DNA of 64,000 bases from Comamonas sp. BIGb0124 (GTDB taxonomy: Bacteria > Pseudomonadota > Gammaproteobacteria > Burkholderiales > Burkholderiaceae_C): positions 310,001-374,000 of the forward strand of contig NZ_RJVF01000013.1 in assembly GCF_003752175.1 (NCBI RefSeq), read 5' to 3'. Made by a program: the position numbers and the translations under genes. Positions 47,992 through 58,419 of the stretch are shown in pieces. Under the pieces are notes generated by a model. The model was not told the DNA's origin. It saw only the letters and a program-made list of their open reading frames with translations, and made no database searches. How positions within the stretch are numbered: position 1 is the stretch's first letter; each line of letters opens with the position of its first letter.

Positions 47992-48056
47992 TTGCACAAA
48001 GTTTAGGACTCGCCTGCCGCCTCGCCTTGCACCAAACCGGCAAGGCTGCTTTGCAC
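47992..48056. promoter_or_regulatory. Three TTGCAC direct repeats in the divergent control region
   Basis: TTGCAC occurs at 47992-47997, 48027-48032 and 48051-48056 in the 219-base gap between the two divergent Bug genes. The middle copy is part of a dyad CCTTGC-N9-GCAAGG (48025-48045). This is the likely binding region for the LysR regulator encoded at 49978-50934. Confidence 0.45.
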
Positions 48057-48161
48057 GCCGTCGTGCCGCAGCCCGCAACCCAGCCATGCGCGGATCGGCA
48101 TAGGCGCGGGGCCGGCTCGCCGCTAGAGTGCAACGCACAACAAGCATTCAGGAGACAAACC

Positions 48162-49181
48162 GTGACCCCTCTGCCCCGCCCGCGCCCTGCAGGCGCCGCC
48201 CGCCGTCGCCGCGGCGTGCTGCGCATCCTCGCCGCCTTGCCCCTGGCCTCCGTGGCCATGGTGCCCCTCGGGGCGATGGCGGCGTTTTCGGACCGCCCCA
48301 TCACGCTGGTCGTGCCCTTCCCCGCAGGCGGCGCCGCCGACATCATGGCCCGCACCCTGGCGCTGCAACTGGGCGCTGTACTGGGCCAGCAAGTCATCGT
48401 CGACAACCGGGGCGGCGGAGGCGGCAGCCTGGCTGCCGAATTCGTGGCCCGCGCCAAACCCGACGGCCTGACGCTCATGCTCGGCACCATGGGCACGCAT
48501 GCGATCAACCCCGCGCTGTACCCGCGCCTGCGCTACGACCCGGTGGCCGACTTCACGCCCATCTCGCTCACCCACATCACGCCGCGCGTGCTGCTGGTCC
48601 ACGCCGATGTGCCCGCACGCAGCGTGGCCGAGTTCAAGGCGCTGGCGCAGGCCCAGCCCGGCAAGCTCACCTACGGATCGGCAGGCAACGGCAGCTCGAG
48701 CCACCTGTCGGGCGCCCTGTTCGAAAGCCTGGCGAACGTCGATCTCACGCACGTGCCGTATCGCGGCAGTGCCCCGCTGGTGACCGACCTGCTGGCCGGC
48801 CGCATCGACTGCACCTTCGACTCCTACTCGGTCTACGAGGAACACATCCGCAACGGCCGCGTGCGGGCGCTGGCCGTCACCTCGCGCACGCGCATGGCGG
48901 CATTGCCGCAGATTCCCACGCTGGCCGAATCGGGCTTGGCGGGCTACGAAGTCTCCAACTGGCTGGGCGTCTTTGCCCCCGCCGGCACGCCGCCCGCGCT
49001 GGTCCGCACGCTCAACGAAGCCACCCGCCAGGCCATGCGTCACGAAGACACGCGCCGCCAGTTGCTGGCCCTGGGCATCGAACCCACCACCTCCACGCCC
49101 GAAGCCTTTGCGGCGCTGCTGCGTGACGACATCCCGCGCTGGGCCCAATTGGTAAAAACCTCGGGCGCCCAGATCGAATGA
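48162..49181 (+). CDS. TctC/Bug-family periplasmic solute-binding protein (second copy)
   Basis: A 339-residue Bug protein started at GTG 48162, with AGGAG at 48150-48154. The arginine-rich signal peptide (ARRRRGVLRILAALPLASVA) may be a Tat-type signal. Mature landmarks: FSDRPITLVVPFPAGGAADI, VIVDNRGGGGGSLAAEF, MLGTMGTHAINPALYPRLRY and THVPYRGSAPLVTDLLAG. It differs in sequence from the divergent copy, so the two are paralogues rather than a recent duplication. It overlaps the hydrolase gene by four bases. Confidence 0.92.
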   Translation: MTPLPRPRPAGAARRRRGVLRILAALPLASVAMVPLGAMAAFSDRPITLVVPFPAGGAADIMARTLALQLGAVLGQQVIVDNRGGGGGSLAAEFVARAKPDGLTLMLGTMGTHAINPALYPRLRYDPVADFTPISLTHITPRVLLVHADVPARSVAEFKALAQAQPGKLTYGSAGNGSSSHLSGALFESLANVDLTHVPYRGSAPLVTDLLAGRIDCTFDSYSVYEEHIRNGRVRALAVTSRTRMAALPQIPTLAESGLAGYEVSNWLGVFAPAGTPPALVRTLNEATRQAMRHEDTRRQLLALGIEPTTSTPEAFAALLRDDIPRWAQLVKTSGAQIE

Positions 49182-49978
49182 CACGCCCGGCCTCACCCCG
49201 TCGCCGGCTGCTGCTCTCGCATGGCGACGCCCGGATCGACGTCGTCACCGAGGGCAGCGGCCCGGCCCTCGTGCTCCTGCCCTCCTCGCTGCGCGATTCG
49301 CTGGATTTCGACGACCTGGCCGAGCTGCTGGCCCTGCGCGGCTTCCAGGTGCTGCGGCCACAGCCCCGCGGCATGGGCCGCAGCAGTCCGCCGCCGCCCG
49401 ACATGACGCTGGACACCCTGGCCGGCGACGTCGCCGCCGTCGTCGCGCAACTCGTCCACGGCCCCGCGCTGGTGGCCGGCCATGCCTACGGCCACTGGGT
49501 GGCGCGCGTCGCGGCCTGGCGCCATCCCGCCCAGGTGCGCGGACTGGTGCTGATGGCCGCCGCCGCACGCACGTTTCCCGACGGCATGGCCCAGGCCCTG
49601 GCCGTGGCCTCCGACCCCGCCCAGCCCGAAGCGGCTCGCCTCGAAGCCCTGCGACTCTGCATGTTTGCCCCGGGCAACGATCCCCGGCCCTGGCTCGACG
49701 GCTGGCATCCGCAATGGCGGGCCGCCTACCGGGCCGCCGCCCAGCAGCCGCCACGCACCGAATGGCAACACCCGTCGCAGATTCCCGTGCTCGACCTGCA
49801 AGGCAGCGACGACGCCTGGCGTCCGCCGTCGAGCCGCGACGAGTTCTCGGCCCTGCTCGGCACCGGGGTCACCGTGCGCAGCATCCCGGGCGCCGGCCAT
49901 GCCATGGTGCCCGAGCAGCCCCTGGCGGTGGCCGATGCCATTGCCGACTGGGCGCATGTCATGAATAATCCCCGCTGA
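49178..49978 (+). CDS. Alpha/beta-hydrolase-fold protein with alanine at the nucleophile position
   Basis: A 266-residue alpha/beta hydrolase fold: VVTEGSGPALVLLPSSLRDS with a possible oxyanion hole, LRPQPRGMGRSSPPPP, nucleophile elbow LVAGHAYGHWVARVAA, acidic segment VLDLQGSDDAW and the catalytic histidine in GAGHAMVPEQ. The elbow has Ala103 in place of the catalytic Ser/Asp/Cys, so classical ester hydrolysis is unlikely. Related G-H-A-[FY]-G elbows exist in other family members, and non-hydrolytic functions are known in the superfamily. It is translationally coupled to both neighbours. Confidence 0.85.
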   Translation: MTRPASPRRRLLLSHGDARIDVVTEGSGPALVLLPSSLRDSLDFDDLAELLALRGFQVLRPQPRGMGRSSPPPPDMTLDTLAGDVAAVVAQLVHGPALVAGHAYGHWVARVAAWRHPAQVRGLVLMAAAARTFPDGMAQALAVASDPAQPEAARLEALRLCMFAPGNDPRPWLDGWHPQWRAAYRAAAQQPPRTEWQHPSQIPVLDLQGSDDAWRPPSSRDEFSALLGTGVTVRSIPGAGHAMVPEQPLAVADAIADWAHVMNNPR

Positions 49979-50934
49979 TGTACCGCGCCAAGGCTTCCGA
50001 CTTCCGTCTCGACATCACCGCCGATTTGCAGAAATGGCGGTCCTTCGTCGCCATCGGCGAACTGGGCAGCCTCACACGTGCCGCGCTGTTCCTCGACAGC
50101 AGCCAGTCTTTCCTGAGCCGCCAGATCAACGCCCTGGAGCGCGAGTGCGGTGCCCGCCTCTTCACGCGCACCGGGCGGGGCGTCGAGCTCTCCGAGACCG
50201 GCTTGCGTCTGTTCCCGCAGGTCAAGGAACTGCTCGAACGTGCGCGCTCGCTCGAACAGGACATCCGGGCCGACCTGCACGAGCCCGTCGGCACCGTCAC
50301 CATCGCTTCGCTGCCGTCCATCGGCACCATCCTAATCGGCCGGCTCTTCGAGCGCATCCACACCCTGCACCCCGGTGTCAGCCTCAAGGTGCTCGAAGGC
50401 TCCAGCGGCCAGGTCGAGGAATGGCTGACCGAGGCCCGTGTGGACATCGCCATCCTCTACCGCTACGGCAGCAGCCTGCCCGAAGGCGAAGAAGCCCTGG
50501 CCACCGTCGACAGTTGCCTCATCGGCTGCAGCGGCGACCGGCTCACCGCACAGGGCCAGGTGCCTTTCGCGCGGCTCGACGGCCTGCCCTTCATTCTGCC
50601 CAGCGCACCCAACGGCCTGCGCACGGCACTCGACGCCGGCGCCCGCCAGGCCCGCATCACGCTGGCACCGGCCATCGAGGCCGATTCGCTGCCGCTGCAG
50701 AAGCAGCTCACGGCCGAGGCCCGCCTCTACACCGTGTTGCCGCTGCATGCCGTCTGGGACGAAGTGCAGCAGAACCGGCTGCAGGCCGCTCGCATCGTCG
50801 AACCGTCGTTCCAGCGCACGGTGGCCATGGCGTTTTCCAAATCCAAGGGCCCCTCGCTGGCCGTCAAGGCCGTCTCCGACCACCTGGTACGCATCGTCGC
50901 CGACATGGCCGCCCAGGGCATGTGGCGCACCTGA
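49978..50934 (+). CDS. LysR-family transcriptional regulator
   Basis: A 318-residue LysR protein. HTH region: RSFVAIGELGSLTRAALFLD, SSQSFLSRQINALERECGAR, LFTRTGRGVELSETG. Inducer domain: GTVTIASLPSIGTILIGRLF, VDIAILYRYGSSLPEGEEAL. Its ATG shares one base with the hydrolase stop (TGATG). Being last in the Bug2-hydrolase-LysR operon, opposite the Bug1-led catabolic operon, it is the obvious candidate to control both from the repeats at 47992-48056. Confidence 0.92.
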   Translation: MYRAKASDFRLDITADLQKWRSFVAIGELGSLTRAALFLDSSQSFLSRQINALERECGARLFTRTGRGVELSETGLRLFPQVKELLERARSLEQDIRADLHEPVGTVTIASLPSIGTILIGRLFERIHTLHPGVSLKVLEGSSGQVEEWLTEARVDIAILYRYGSSLPEGEEALATVDSCLIGCSGDRLTAQGQVPFARLDGLPFILPSAPNGLRTALDAGARQARITLAPAIEADSLPLQKQLTAEARLYTVLPLHAVWDEVQQNRLQAARIVEPSFQRTVAMAFSKSKGPSLAVKAVSDHLVRIVADMAAQGMWRT

Positions 50935-51010
50935 GCCCGCGAAGCCCCGCCCTCCCGGCCGGCGAAGCGGCCTACAATCGACGGCTTTCGCATTCTGGAA
51001 TACCGATCCC

Positions 51011-51922
51011 ATGCAAGCCCTCTGGATGCTGCTGGCCACCCTGTTGTTTGCGTTCATGGGGGTCTGCGTCAAGCTGGCGTCGGCGTACTACTCGGCCGCC
51101 GAACTGATCTTCTACCGCGGGCTGATCGGGGCCGTCTGCCTGGGCCTGCTGGCCCGCTCGCAAGGCGTGACGCTCAAGACCCGGTATCCGGGCATGCACG
51201 CCTGGCGCAGCCTGATCGGCGTCATCTCGATGGGCGGCTGGTTCTACGCCATCGGTTTCCTGCCGCTGGCCACGGCGGTCACGCTCAACTACATGAGCAG
51301 CATCTGGATCGCCACCTTCATCGTCGGCGGCTCGCTGCTCGCCTGGCGCCCGCTGCGCCCGGGCCCCTCGCCGCTGGCACAGGGCCCGCTGAGCCTGACC
51401 GTGCTGATCGGCTTCGCCGGCGTGCTCATGATCATGCGGCCCTCGATCGACAACAGCCAGATGTTCGCCGGCCTCATCGGCCTGCTTTCCGGCATGCTGG
51501 CGGCCTTCGCCTACATGCAGGTCGTGGCCCTGGCCCGGGTGGGCGAATCCGAAACCCGCACCGTCTTCTACTTCGCCGTGGGCTGCTGCCTGGCCGGCGG
51601 CCTGGTCGCGCTGGCCACCGGTCTGTCGCCCTGGAACTGGCAGGGCGCGATCTGGCTGCTGCCCGTGGGCATCCTCGCGGCCATGGCCCAACTCTGCATG
51701 ACCCGCGCCTACTCCCGCAGTCAGGGTCACATGGGCACGCTGCTGGTCGCCAACCTGCAGTACTCGGGCATCATCTTCTCGTCCATCCTGGGCATGCTGG
51801 TCTTTGCCGAACACATTCCGCCCATCGGCTGGGCCGGCATGGGGCTCATCATCCTCAGCGGCGTGCTGGCCAGCATCCTGCGTGCCCGCGTGGCCCCCCA
51901 GGTCCCCGCCGAAGACCGCTGA
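51011..51922 (+). CDS. EamA/DMT-superfamily permease
   Basis: A 303-residue membrane protein with ten predicted helices in two EamA halves: MLLATLLFAFMGVCVKLASA, ELIFYRGLIGAVCLGLLARS, then GLIGLLSGMLAAFAYMQVVA, TRAYSRSQGHMGTLLVANLQ and YSGIIFSSILGMLVFAE. EamA proteins move amino acids, nucleotide sugars or other small metabolites. Start ATG 51011; a TACAAT-like -10 lies about 35 bases upstream (near 50971). Nothing ties it firmly to the catabolic operon before it. Confidence 0.9.
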   Translation: MQALWMLLATLLFAFMGVCVKLASAYYSAAELIFYRGLIGAVCLGLLARSQGVTLKTRYPGMHAWRSLIGVISMGGWFYAIGFLPLATAVTLNYMSSIWIATFIVGGSLLAWRPLRPGPSPLAQGPLSLTVLIGFAGVLMIMRPSIDNSQMFAGLIGLLSGMLAAFAYMQVVALARVGESETRTVFYFAVGCCLAGGLVALATGLSPWNWQGAIWLLPVGILAAMAQLCMTRAYSRSQGHMGTLLVANLQYSGIIFSSILGMLVFAEHIPPIGWAGMGLIILSGVLASILRARVAPQVPAEDR

Positions 51923-52156
51923 GCGCCGCCGAGTCCGCCAGCCACCGGCCTCAGGGACAAAGCGGCGCGTGGCCATGGCCCCGTCGATTAAGATGACTCC
52001 CCGAACCGCACCGGTCGCGACATCTGTCGCCTCCTGCGGCCACTGCTGCAGCCCTCGCGCCGCTCCGCATCGCGGCCTCTGCAACCTTCCGGGCCGGCCG
52101 ACAGGGCCCCGTGCAGCCCGCTGTTTTCACCCGTTTGACCTGAACGACGATCCGAT

Positions 52157-53038
52157 ATGGCATCCACCTCTTCATCCGCGCCCTACACCACCCTGATTTC
52201 GGCCGAGCAGTTGCAGGCCCTTCAGGCCAGCGGCAAGCCCCTGCTGGTCTTCGACGTGAGCTTCGACCTGATGAAGCCGCAGGCCGGTGCGGCCCAGTTC
52301 ACCGAAGGCCACATTCCCGGCGCCGTCTTCGCCGACCTCGACCTGTCGCTCAGCGACAAGAGCGGCAGCGGCCAGGCGGCCTCGGGCGGCCGTCACCCCC
52401 TGCCCAGCCGCGAGCACTTCGCCGCCTGGCTGGCCAAGGCCGGCCTGCAGCACGGCATGCAGGTGGTGGTCTACGATCGCCAGCAGTGCAACTACTGCGT
52501 CCGCCTGTGGTGGATGCTCAAGTGGGTGGGCTTCGATGCCGTCGCCGTGCTCGACGGCGGCCTGCAGGCCTGGCAAGCTGCCGGCGGCGCACTCGAAACC
52601 GAAGCCCAGGTGCATGCCGAAGGCGACTTCCAGTTGTCCGTGGCCCTGACCGACCTGGTCGATGCCCAGGACGTGCTCGCCAAGCTGGGTTCGCCCGTCC
52701 AGACCGTCATCGACGCCCGGGGCGCACCGCGTTACCGGGGTGAAGTCGAGCCGCTGGATCCGGTCGCCGGCCACATTCCCGGAGCCCTCAACCGGCCGTT
52801 CACCAGCAACTTCGGCGCCGACGGCAAGTTCAAGCCTGCCGCCGTGCTTCGAGCCGAGTTCGACGAACTGCTGGCCGGCCACGACGTGGCAGGCGTCGTC
52901 CACCAGTGCGGCAGCGGCGTCAGTGCCACGCCCAACCTGCTCGCCATGGAAATCGCCGGCCTGGGCCGCGCCCGCCTGTATGCCGGAAGCTGGAGCGACT
53001 GGTGCAGCGATCCGGCGCGGCCGGTCGCCCAGGGCTGA
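52157..53038 (+). CDS. sseA: Two-domain rhodanese sulfurtransferase (SseA-type)
   Basis: A 293-residue tandem rhodanese. The inactive N-terminal domain carries LISAEQLQALQASGKPLLVF and GHIPGAVFADLDLSLSD. The catalytic C-terminal domain has GHIPGALNRPF and the active loop HQCGSGVSATPNLLAME with the persulfide cysteine followed by G-S-G-V-S. The C-G-S-G-[VT] loop type points to 3-mercaptopyruvate rather than thiosulfate as donor. The start at 52157 gives the usual length. It converges with the ZIP gene across only 10 bases. Confidence 0.9.
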   Translation: MASTSSSAPYTTLISAEQLQALQASGKPLLVFDVSFDLMKPQAGAAQFTEGHIPGAVFADLDLSLSDKSGSGQAASGGRHPLPSREHFAAWLAKAGLQHGMQVVVYDRQQCNYCVRLWWMLKWVGFDAVAVLDGGLQAWQAAGGALETEAQVHAEGDFQLSVALTDLVDAQDVLAKLGSPVQTVIDARGAPRYRGEVEPLDPVAGHIPGALNRPFTSNFGADGKFKPAAVLRAEFDELLAGHDVAGVVHQCGSGVSATPNLLAMEIAGLGRARLYAGSWSDWCSDPARPVAQG

Positions 53039-53048
53039 GAGTCCAGAC

Positions 53049-54125
53049 TCAGGGGGCCGACTTCCCCTGATCGCGACCCCCACCCTCGTGGTCGTGGTGG
53101 TGGTCATGGTCTTCGTCGGCGTGCTGCCCCTCGCCCGGCAGCGCTGCCCCGCGATGATCGTGGGCCTGCGTGCCCGGCTCGCTCTGTCCGTGGGCATGAT
53201 CATGCCCGCCATGGCTGTGCGCCAGCCCGCTGGCCAGCGTGACGATGACGATGCCGGCCGCCAGCCAGGCCACCTGCGCCGTCGTCTGCCGGGCGGACAG
53301 GCGTTTCTGCAATTGGGGAATCAGATCGGCCAGCGCCACATAGGCAAAGCTGCTCGACGCCACGACCAGAAAATACGGCAGCCAGTCATGGAGCTGGTCG
53401 ACCAGCACATAACCGATGACCCCACCGGCCGCCGTCATCGCGCCGGCCATCGAAACCTTCACCAGAGCCTTGCGCTGGTTGTTTCCGCTGCTCTGGCGCA
53501 GCACCACGATGTCGCCCATGTGATGAGGCACCTCATGCGCCAGCACGGCCAGCGCCGCCACGATGCCCAGGTGCATGTCCGCCAGGAAAGCCGAGGCGAT
53601 CAGGATGCCGTCGCCGAAGGCGTGCAGGCCGTCGCCGAACAGCACGGCCCAGCCCCCGCTCCGGTGCGTGTGGGCATGCCCATGGCTGTGGCCATGCGGG
53701 CGATGGTGATCGTGGGCATGCGCACCGTGGTCGTGTCCATGGTGAGCATGCGCGCCGTCCGCATGGGCGGCCGCGTGGGCACCGGGCACCTGCTCGCGGG
53801 CCTGTTCGAGCGACTCGGCTTCCGCCTGCAGCACCTCGTCGAGCTGGCCGTGCTCGTGCGAGTGATGCCACAGCTCGGCCTTGTCCAGCAGAAAAAAGAA
53901 CACCAGCCCCAGCAGGAACACCGTGAACAGCCGGTGCACGGCTTCGCCGCTCTCGAAGGCCTCGGGCAGCAGATGCATGAAAGCGGTCGCCAGCAGGGCC
54001 CCGGCCGCCAGACTCAGCATGTGCTGGGCGTAACGCGCCAGCACGCCGAAGCTCAGAAACGAGGCCAGCCAGACGCTGCCGATGCCCGCCAGCAGCGTGG
54101 CGGCGATAATGCTCAGGAAAATCAT
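53049..54125 (-). CDS. ZIP-family metal transporter with histidine-rich loop and tail
   Basis: A 358-residue ZIP transporter. Helices 4 and 5 carry the metal-site motifs GDGLHAFGDGILIASAFLAD and VLAHEVPHHMGD. The cytoplasmic loop after helix 3 (residues ~85-154) is crowded with histidines in H-x-H runs. A second His/Asp-rich tail follows the last helix (from about residue 300). Such regions bind Zn2+ or related ions and regulate transport. Start ATG 54125; no clear Shine-Dalgarno. The AT-rich sequence just upstream contains a T8 run. Zinc is the likely substrate; iron or manganese is possible. Confidence 0.92.
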   Translation of the reverse strand: MIFLSIIAATLLAGIGSVWLASFLSFGVLARYAQHMLSLAAGALLATAFMHLLPEAFESGEAVHRLFTVFLLGLVFFFLLDKAELWHHSHEHGQLDEVLQAEAESLEQAREQVPGAHAAAHADGAHAHHGHDHGAHAHDHHRPHGHSHGHAHTHRSGGWAVLFGDGLHAFGDGILIASAFLADMHLGIVAALAVLAHEVPHHMGDIVVLRQSSGNNQRKALVKVSMAGAMTAAGGVIGYVLVDQLHDWLPYFLVVASSSFAYVALADLIPQLQKRLSARQTTAQVAWLAAGIVIVTLASGLAHSHGGHDHAHGQSEPGTQAHDHRGAALPGEGQHADEDHDHHHDHEGGGRDQGKSAP

Positions 54126-54287
54126 TGAAAGTATCGTTTTTTTTAATGCACTGTCAGCGTAACGCGGGCCCACGCATGGCGCCACGTGCACACGGGGAAC
54201 CGGCCGGGAGCGGACCAGGTCGACCTGCGCGCCCGAACTTCACGGACGCCAGGCACTCTGACCGGACGAGGAATGCCATCTCGAGAT

Positions 54288-54890
54288 ATGAGCTTGAACA
54301 AACACATCACTTTGCTGTGCCTGACCGGCGTCACCCTGGTTGCCGCCTTCCTGGTCGGCATCTACTGGAACGACAAGCTGCACAGCCTCAACGAGGCTCG
54401 CCAGCAGGCTGCGGCTCTGCAGGCGCGGCCTATTGAGAAAGCATTCCTACCCTGCACGCCGCAGGATTATGCCCAACGTCTGAACATCCTGATGGAAGAG
54501 GCGACCTTACCCTACCGTCTGCCGGCCCAACCCGAGGTCGAGATCGGCGAAATCCATGACTCGATGACTCTGGCGCTCGACAACCACAACACGCTGATCG
54601 TGCTGGTCGACAAGAACAGCCTGCGCGTGGCGTCCATCACCCTCATCGTCAACGGCGACCAATCGGCCGACTCCGACGCCAGTGTGCTGCTGACCACTGC
54701 GGCCGTGGCGGCTGCGGCCATGCCGGACAAATCCCTCTCCACGCTGACCCCGCTGGTCGCCCGTCTGGTCGCCAGCTACCAGGGCGGGGCCCAGTCGGCC
54801 GAGCAGACCCTCGACGGCGTGCGCATCCGCTACGACCGGGTGCCGTCGCAGGCCGCAGCCTGGTTCTGGATCGAACCCGCCAACAGTTGA
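54288..54890 (+). CDS. Membrane-anchored protein of unknown function
   Basis: A 200-residue protein; ATG 54288 is used, but ATG 54273 (five codons earlier) is equally possible, as neither has a good Shine-Dalgarno. An N-terminal hydrophobic segment (HITLLCLTGVTLVAAFLVGI) is a signal anchor. The exterior part (from about residue 50) has beta-like strands VEIGEIHDSMTLALDNHNTL, IVLVDKNSLRVASITLIVNG and a region rich in short Ala/Ser stretches. No family recognised. It stands alone between the ZIP gene and the next protein. Confidence 0.6.
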   Translation: MSLNKHITLLCLTGVTLVAAFLVGIYWNDKLHSLNEARQQAAALQARPIEKAFLPCTPQDYAQRLNILMEEATLPYRLPAQPEVEIGEIHDSMTLALDNHNTLIVLVDKNSLRVASITLIVNGDQSADSDASVLLTTAAVAAAAMPDKSLSTLTPLVARLVASYQGGAQSAEQTLDGVRIRYDRVPSQAAAWFWIEPANS

Positions 54891-55026
54891 GCTCTCCCGG
54901 GGGGCCGTCACCTGTGCCGGACAAGGCCGCACGCCGTTTCTCGAATGTCCGATTTGCCCCGATAATGCCAAGCGCCGGCGACGCGCGCCGGCGACCCTCA
55001 ACGCAAAAAATCCAGAGGCCCAGCCT

Positions 55027-56028
55027 GTGAAAGACTTATTGGTCTTGCGTGCGGATCATTATTCGCGTGCCAGCCATCAGACCCTGATCGAAGCCGACCG
55101 CACCGGTCGCTTCGAAATCGTCGTGGTGGCCGATCGTCGCAAACGGCATTTCGAGTACAGCGGTTTCCGCCATGTCGCCTTCGACACCCGCACCGTTCGT
55201 TCGCTCGGATTGCCCACGCGGCGGGACATGCAATGGCGCTGCGGCGACTACGCGTATTACCTGGCGGCCCAGGCGGTTCCGGATTTTCGTCACCTGTGGC
55301 TGCTCGAAACCGATCTGCGCATCGGCTTCGACCGGCTCGAGGATTTTTTCCGGCTGTTCGACGACTGCCCTGCCGACTTCCTGGCGTCCGACCTGCGTCC
55401 CGCCGATCTGGGCTGGTCCTGGCGAGTGCATGTGGCTGCGCTGCGTCAGGAGGCCTACCGCTGTTTTTTCCCGCTCACCCGCGTCAGCCGCGCCGCCTGC
55501 ACCCATCTGCGGCATCAGCGCGCCGCCAGCACCGACGCGCTGGCCAACGACGAGAGTTTTGCGGCCACCATCCTCGTCAACGACGGCTACGACTGCCGCG
55601 AGCTCGAAGCGGTTGTCCCCGGTCTCTATGCCCGTCCCGGTTTTTCGTTCGACTACCCGGTGCTCGACCGGGCCTACGAACGCGCGCCCCGCGACAACCG
55701 CATCTATCACCCGGTGCTGCGCGACCGCCTCTACCTCAAGCGACTGCGCCGCTACCACGGTTTCCCCAAGGCCTGGCGCACCATCTACCACGAAGCCTGC
55801 ACCGCCTACGGCTGGCAACCGCCCGTGCTGGCCCAACGGCTGCCGCCGGTCGGACTGACCCTCGGTGCCGCCCTCACGCTGCTGGTCGTGATCCTGTTCG
55901 ACAACCCCGAGGCCATCGAATCCCTGATGCAGGCCGTGGCCGTGCTGATGTGCGTGGCCGCCGCCGCGCTGGCACTGCGCAGCACGGGCAACGACGACGG
56001 CGGCACCCGCAACCGCGTCGACCGCTGA
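55027..56028 (+). CDS. Putative glycosyltransferase-like protein with C-terminal membrane segments
   Basis: A 333-residue protein started at GTG 55027. The first ~270 residues have an alpha/beta character, with LWLLETDLRIGF near residue 95 resembling the acidic D-x-D-type site of GT-A enzymes (here E-T-D). Further aromatic/arginine-rich stretches follow (DLGWSWRVHVAALRQEAYRC). Two hydrophobic segments near the C-terminus (LTLGAALTLLVVILF and AVAVLMCVAAAALAL) would anchor it in the membrane. The glycosyltransferase idea rests only on the acidic motif and fold impression. The family is not recognised. Confidence 0.5.
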   Translation: MKDLLVLRADHYSRASHQTLIEADRTGRFEIVVVADRRKRHFEYSGFRHVAFDTRTVRSLGLPTRRDMQWRCGDYAYYLAAQAVPDFRHLWLLETDLRIGFDRLEDFFRLFDDCPADFLASDLRPADLGWSWRVHVAALRQEAYRCFFPLTRVSRAACTHLRHQRAASTDALANDESFAATILVNDGYDCRELEAVVPGLYARPGFSFDYPVLDRAYERAPRDNRIYHPVLRDRLYLKRLRRYHGFPKAWRTIYHEACTAYGWQPPVLAQRLPPVGLTLGAALTLLVVILFDNPEAIESLMQAVAVLMCVAAAALALRSTGNDDGGTRNRVDR

Positions 56029-56063
56029 TCCACCCGCCCCGGCGACGGGGCGAGGCCATCCCT

Positions 56064-58325
<2,262 letters not shown>

Positions 58326-58326
58326 T

Positions 58327-58358
58327 CAGCCTTCGCCAGCCATTGCGGACGAAGGCTG
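58327..58358. terminator. Hairpin in the zipA-ligA gap
   Basis: A perfect 9-bp inverted repeat CAGCCTTCG/CGAAGGCTG with a 14-base loop lies between zipA and ligA. There is no strong T-run; it may attenuate or punctuate the transcript rather than end it. Confidence 0.35.
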
Positions 58359-58419
58359 CGAAGGCATCCATAACGGCCGGCAGCGGCCTGGCCCGCCAAC
58401 CGCCAGCGACTGTTGTCGT

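Noticed and set aside
47992-48056. TTGCAC repeats as the start of a CRISPR array
   Set aside because: Unit is six bases, the spacing is irregular (35 and 24), and no cas genes are present.
54973-54993. Two CGCCGGCG copies before the gene at 55027
   Set aside because: Self-complementary GC octamers arise easily at this base composition; no other promoter features line up with them.
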